Shown: piece after piece, positions 61,165 through 64,000 of the stretch
Layout: each line of letters opens with the position of its first letter
Position numbering within the stretch: the first letter of the stretch is position 1
NCBI RefSeq assembly: GCF_010686685.1
Contig: NZ_JAAGWD010000010.1
Location: forward strand, 1 to 64,000
Length of the DNA: 64,000 nt
Reading direction: 5' to 3'
DNA from: Pontibacter burrus
Lineage (GTDB): Bacteria > Bacteroidota > Bacteroidia > Cytophagales > Hymenobacteraceae
Made by a program: the position numbers and the translations under genes
The notes under the pieces: model-generated
Databases searched by the model: none
What the model saw: only the letters and a program-made list of their open reading frames with translations
What the model was told of the DNA's origin: nothing

Positions 61165-62040
61165 ATGCTACATTTCTTAGAGAACGAGAACTATAAGGTT
61201 GGTGTCGAGAGCTTAGGCGCCGAACTGCAACACTTTATAAAACTGGATGAACAACTGGAGTTTATTTGGTTAGCCGACCCCAGTGTATGGCCCAGCCACG
61301 CGCCTAACCTGTTTCCGATAATAGGCGAAGTGCCTGATTTTGAGTACACCTATAACGGCAAGACTTATCAGATGCAGCGCCACGGCTTTGCCCGCAAAAA
61401 AGAATTCAAACTGATAGAAAAGCACCACGATAAACTGGTATTTGAGCTCACGCATGACGAAGAAACGCTGCAGCAGTATCCGTTTAAATTTACCCTGCTG
61501 ATTGCTTATAAACTGGAGTGGAACAAACTATCGGTAACCTACCTGGTGCGCAACGACGATACACATGCCATGTACTTTTCGGTGGGCGGGCACCCCGGCT
61601 TTAACGTGCCATTTTACCCGAACGAGAACTATACCGACTATTACCTGGAGTTTGAGCAGGAGGAAACCCTGAGCCGTTACCTGCTGAACGAGAATGGCCT
61701 GCAGACCGGCGATACAGAACGTGTGCTGGAGCAGGAACGCGTGCTGCACCTAAACCATAATTACTTTGATAAAGACGCACTTGTTTTCAAAGATCTTAAC
61801 TCTGAAAAAGTAACATTGAGCAGCAAAACCAACCCGAGAGCCCTGGAGATAGAGTTCAAGGGCTTTCCATATCTGGGTATTTGGGCTAAGCCTGGGCCAA
61901 GCAAGTATGTATGTGTAGAGCCATGGTGCGGTATTGCTGGAAGAGTAGGAGAAACAGGAGAACTACAGGAGAAAGAAGGCATACAGGAACTTGGTCCGAA
62001 ACAGGCTTTTGAGCGTACGTTTACAATTTCGATTCTATAG
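61165..62040 (+). CDS. Aldose 1-epimerase family protein (LacX-like)
   Basis: The 291-residue beta-sandwich enzyme starts at the ATG at 61165 and follows the NadR-like gene by 10 bases. Features include FLENENYKVGVESLGAEL, PNLFPIIGEV, the first catalytic His in MQRHGFARKKEF, GGHPGFNVPF with the second His and the late Glu in VCVEPWCGIAGR. It interconverts the alpha and beta forms of a hexose or hexose phosphate. The exact sugar is not decided. The ORF ends CTA TAG, so the palindrome supplies its stop codon. Confidence 0.87.
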   Translation: MLHFLENENYKVGVESLGAELQHFIKLDEQLEFIWLADPSVWPSHAPNLFPIIGEVPDFEYTYNGKTYQMQRHGFARKKEFKLIEKHHDKLVFELTHDEETLQQYPFKFTLLIAYKLEWNKLSVTYLVRNDDTHAMYFSVGGHPGFNVPFYPNENYTDYYLEFEQEETLSRYLLNENGLQTGDTERVLEQERVLHLNHNYFDKDALVFKDLNSEKVTLSSKTNPRALEIEFKGFPYLGIWAKPGPSKYVCVEPWCGIAGRVGETGELQEKEGIQELGPKQAFERTFTISIL

Positions 62041-62059
62041 TTTGCCGGTAGCTATAAAG

Positions 62060-62098
62060 TTAAAGCCCCTGCCAGTTTGTGCTGGCAGGGGCTTTTAT
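62060..62098. terminator. Bidirectional terminator between epimerase and membrane-protein genes
   Basis: AAAGCCCCTGCCAG and CTGGCAGGGGCTTT form a 14-base stem with a six-base loop and T-run, between convergent genes. Confidence 0.9.
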
Positions 62099-62115
62099 AG
62101 TTTTAAAGCATGTCG

Positions 62116-62367
62116 TTATTGCAAAGAAGGCTCAGGCAGCTTTGGCATTCTGATCCTTCTGAAATCATAATCCGGTTCAAAGTCGTTTATAGGAAGCGAG
62201 ATTCCGGGTGGCAGGTCCAAATCTGGCAGACCATCGCCAAGCGGCTCGCCTCCGTCATCGTCGTTATCGGTTGATGGCGGGTGATTGAACTTGGTGCGTG
62301 GCGAAAAGGCATAATATGCCAGTATAGTGAGCAATGCTAATGTATATAGTAAGCTGATCATCATCAC
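62116..62367 (-). CDS. Small single-pass membrane protein, unknown
   Basis: The 83-residue protein has an N-terminal transmembrane helix (MISLLYTLALLTILAYYAF) and a Pro/Asp-rich tail (STDNDDDGGEPLGDGLPDL, then FRRIRMPKLPEPS). No family is known to me. Its position behind a strong bidirectional terminator and before the riboswitch-controlled receptor on the opposite strand gives no functional clue. Confidence 0.6.
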   Translation of the reverse strand: MMMISLLYTLALLTILAYYAFSPRTKFNHPPSTDNDDDGGEPLGDGLPDLDLPPGISLPINDFEPDYDFRRIRMPKLPEPSLQ

Positions 62368-62571
62368 GTTCTCTACTTAAATTGTTGTCAGTTCAGCCGG
62401 CATATCTTCTTGATCTGGCTATACTTAGGAGCAACTGCAGGAAAATGTGCCTGTTCCTTTTAAAACGTACTTTGTGTTGCAGGGTTTGACTATATACTAA
62501 AAAAATTATCTGAATTCCTTAAAATATTATATTATAGATATATAGTTGCCTTTATTTAACCCCGGAACGGC
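62368..62571. other. Intergenic region before the TPP-controlled promoter
   Basis: A/T-rich, with no gene. It should carry the promoter of the minus-strand membrane protein, but no clear box was identified. Confidence 0.35.
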
Positions 62572-62602
62572 TTTTTATATCCGGAATAAAGGCCTACATT
62601 TG
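62572..62602 (+). promoter_or_regulatory. Promoter of the TPP-riboswitch transcript
   Basis: TTTTT at 62572-62576 and TACATTTG at 62595-62602 lie 18 bases apart. The transcript would begin near 62608, just inside or before the first riboswitch stem. Confidence 0.55.
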
Positions 62603-62686
62603 CCGGTAGTAGGGGTGCCTTATAATAACGGGCTGAGATCATACCCATTGAACCTGTACGGGTAATGCCGTCGTAGGGAAACAAAA
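62603..62686 (+). ncRNA. TPP (THI element) riboswitch
   Basis: The conserved THI segments occur in order. AGTAGGGGTGCC is at 62608-62619, GGGCTGAGAT follows, then ACCCATTGAACCTG, GGGTAATGCC and CGTAGGGAA near 62680. These are the core P2/P4 pockets that bind thiamine pyrophosphate. It lies about 75 bases before the receptor start. A control mechanism at translation start or by termination cannot be told by eye. No strong terminator hairpin with a T-run lies between. Confidence 0.93.
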
Positions 62687-62758
62687 GGGAAACACAAAAA
62701 AAGCAGGATGCTAACCCCTGGCAGATCTGTATGTGTAACTTTATCTTTTTAACAACTA

Positions 62759-64000
62759 ATGAAAAATTTCTTGTTTGCACTGGCAGTGTGCTTATTGCCA
62801 TTGCAACTGCTTGCGCAGTTTAAGCTGAGCGGGCGTGTTACCGATGCTGCTACAGGCAAAGCCCTGCCTGGCGCAACCATTCTCCTTCAGCATACCAACA
62901 CAGGTACAACTACCAGCGCCGATGGCGTTTTTGAATTCCCGAACCTGGCTGCAGGCAACTATACGCTTAAAGTAAGTTTCTTAGGTTTTGAGCAGAAAAC
63001 AGCAACAGTAAACCTGCAACAGAACGAGCATCTGCAACTCAGCCTTCGTGCGCAGGCCATGCAGGCCAACGAAATAATTGTACAGGCCATCCGTGCCGAC
63101 GAAAAGACCGGAACCACCTACACCAACGTAAGCAAAGCCGAAATAGAAGAGCGTAACTTTGGACAGGACCTGCCTTACCTGCTGGAAAATACACCTGCTG
63201 TTGTGGTAAACTCCGATGCCGGCGCTGGCGTGGGCTATACAGGCATTCGCATCCGGGGTTCTGACATTACCCGCATCAACGTAACTATAAACGGCATTCC
63301 GGTAAACGATTCGGAGAGCCACGGTACCTTTTTCGTGAACATGCCTGACTTTGCCTCGTCGGTAGAAGACATTCAGATACAGCGTGGCGTGGGTACCTCT
63401 ACTAACGGAGCCGGTGCCTTTGGTGCCAGTATAAACATACAAACACAGCACGTACGGCCAGAGCCTTACGCCGAAACCAGCCACAGCTACGGCTCTTTTG
63501 ATACCTGGAAGAACAACCTGCGCTTCGGAACCGGGCTTATAAACGGCAAGTTTGCATTCGATGGACGTTTATCTCAAATTAAGTCAGATGGCTACATAGA
63601 TCGTGCATTCTCTGATCTGAAATCACTATACTTTTCAGGTGGCTACTACGGCGATAAAACCATGCTGAAATTTGTGACCTTCTCAGGCAAGGAGAAAACC
63701 TACCAGGCCTGGGATGGCGTGCCCGAAGAACTGCTCGAAACAAACCGCACGTACAATGGCATCGGAAGTTATACTGACGAGAACGGGAATGAGCGTTTTT
63801 ACGACAACGAAACAGATAATTACCAGCAAGACCACTACCAACTGCACTTTGCACAAGACCTGCTGCCGCGCCTGAACCTGGGCGGGGCACTGCACCTGAC
63901 CCGTGGGCGTGGCTATTACGAGCAATACAAAGAGAACCGTAAGCTCAGCAACTATGGCTTGGCACCGGTAATTATAGGCGACGAAACGATAACACGCTCT
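62759..64000 (+). CDS. TonB-dependent outer-membrane receptor, TPP-regulated, 3' end beyond the window
   Basis: The first 414 residues are visible. A signal peptide ends LLAQF, followed by a carboxypeptidase-regulatory beta-sandwich domain (about 22-95, KLSGRVTDAATGKALPGATI). The plug domain (about 115-225) contains YTGIRIRGSDITRINVTING and RGVGTSTNGAGAFGASINIQ, and the beta-barrel starts after that. It would import a substrate across the outer membrane with TonB energy. The riboswitch argues for thiamine or a thiamine precursor as substrate (inference from regulation, and a recurrent pattern in Bacteroidota). The start is at the ATG at 62759. Confidence 0.9.
   Translation, partial: MKNFLFALAVCLLPLQLLAQFKLSGRVTDAATGKALPGATILLQHTNTGTTTSADGVFEFPNLAAGNYTLKVSFLGFEQKTATVNLQQNEHLQLSLRAQAMQANEIIVQAIRADEKTGTTYTNVSKAEIEERNFGQDLPYLLENTPAVVVNSDAGAGVGYTGIRIRGSDITRINVTINGIPVNDSESHGTFFVNMPDFASSVEDIQIQRGVGTSTNGAGAFGASINIQTQHVRPEPYAETSHSYGSFDTWKNNLRFGTGLINGKFAFDGRLSQIKSDGYIDRAFSDLKSLYFSGGYYGDKTMLKFVTFSGKEKTYQAWDGVPEELLETNRTYNGIGSYTDENGNERFYDNETDNYQQDHYQLHFAQDLLPRLNLGGALHLTRGRGYYEQYKENRKLSNYGLAPVIIGDETITRS

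Noticed and set aside
62556..62801. Minus-strand ORF over the TPP element
   Set aside because: It lies opposite the riboswitch and the receptor start. The RNA motif match is far stronger.

Overview
The window reads as chromosomal DNA of a Bacteroidota bacterium, most likely order Cytophagales and plausibly the Hymenobacteraceae (Pontibacter or Rufibacter type). The basis is mixed. The sequence shows type IX secretion (T9SS) C-terminal sorting domains, a SprB-like repeat, a carboxypeptidase-regulatory-domain TonB receptor, TAnnTTTG promoter elements with weak or absent Shine-Dalgarno sites, and mid-40s percent G+C by eye. The family-level placement is inference. No rRNA, tRNA, CRISPR array, insertion sequence or prophage was found.

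Layout. 1-8 kb: aspartase, RNase D, a small lipoprotein, an M28 peptidase lipoprotein, a T9SS-secreted G8-type protein and a WYL-like small protein. 8.4-14.5 kb: the 2-oxoglutarate dehydrogenase complex E1-E2-E3 (sucA, odhB, lpd). 14.5-29.8 kb: accessory genes, including an S41 peptidase, a LytS/LytTR two-component pair, a pentapeptide-repeat protein, a CHRD lipoprotein, acetyltransferase, PAP2 phosphatase, zinc-dependent phospholipase C-like protein, DUF3616, an acyltransferase, a second M28 peptidase and a DsbA/FrnE-like oxidoreductase. 29.9-50.4 kb: housekeeping genes and envelope maintenance, with carB, an RluA-type pseudouridine synthase, a PhoR/PhoB-like pair, recA, an SDR, MoxR, a run of periplasmic chaperone PPIases, a SpoIIE/STAS/anti-sigma partner-switching module, guaB and a rhodanese. 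50.5-64 kb: a PnuC transporter, two large paralogous T9SS surface proteins, a NadR-like kinase, an aldose-epimerase-like protein, and a TPP riboswitch in front of a TonB-dependent receptor that runs off the window.

The genes form several working groups. The three Ogdh subunits make one TCA-cycle complex. PnuC and the NadR-type kinase can together take up and phosphorylate nicotinamide riboside. The SurA-like protein and the PPIase-OmpA lipoprotein serve outer-membrane biogenesis. The phosphatase/STAS/HATPase trio is a complete phospho-switch. The receptor downstream of the TPP element is probably a thiamine or thiamine-precursor importer.

Two signals stand out beyond ordinary annotation. First, the palindrome AACTATAGTT (core CTATAG) occurs throughout the window. 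A hand tally finds about 94 CTATAG sites, about 76 of them extended to AACTATAG on one strand or the other, where base composition predicts roughly 18 and 2-3. Sites sit in genes, at stop codons and inside terminator hairpins, and are nearly absent from the sucA-odhB-lpd block. Second, each of the two large T9SS paralogues is preceded by a 22-codon upstream ORF ending Pro-Pro-stop about 100-120 bases before the gene, with a shared 13-mer about 192-195 bases further upstream. This suggests a common leader-peptide regulatory arrangement. The two proteins also share a five-copy domain of about 180 residues that I do not recognise as a named family.
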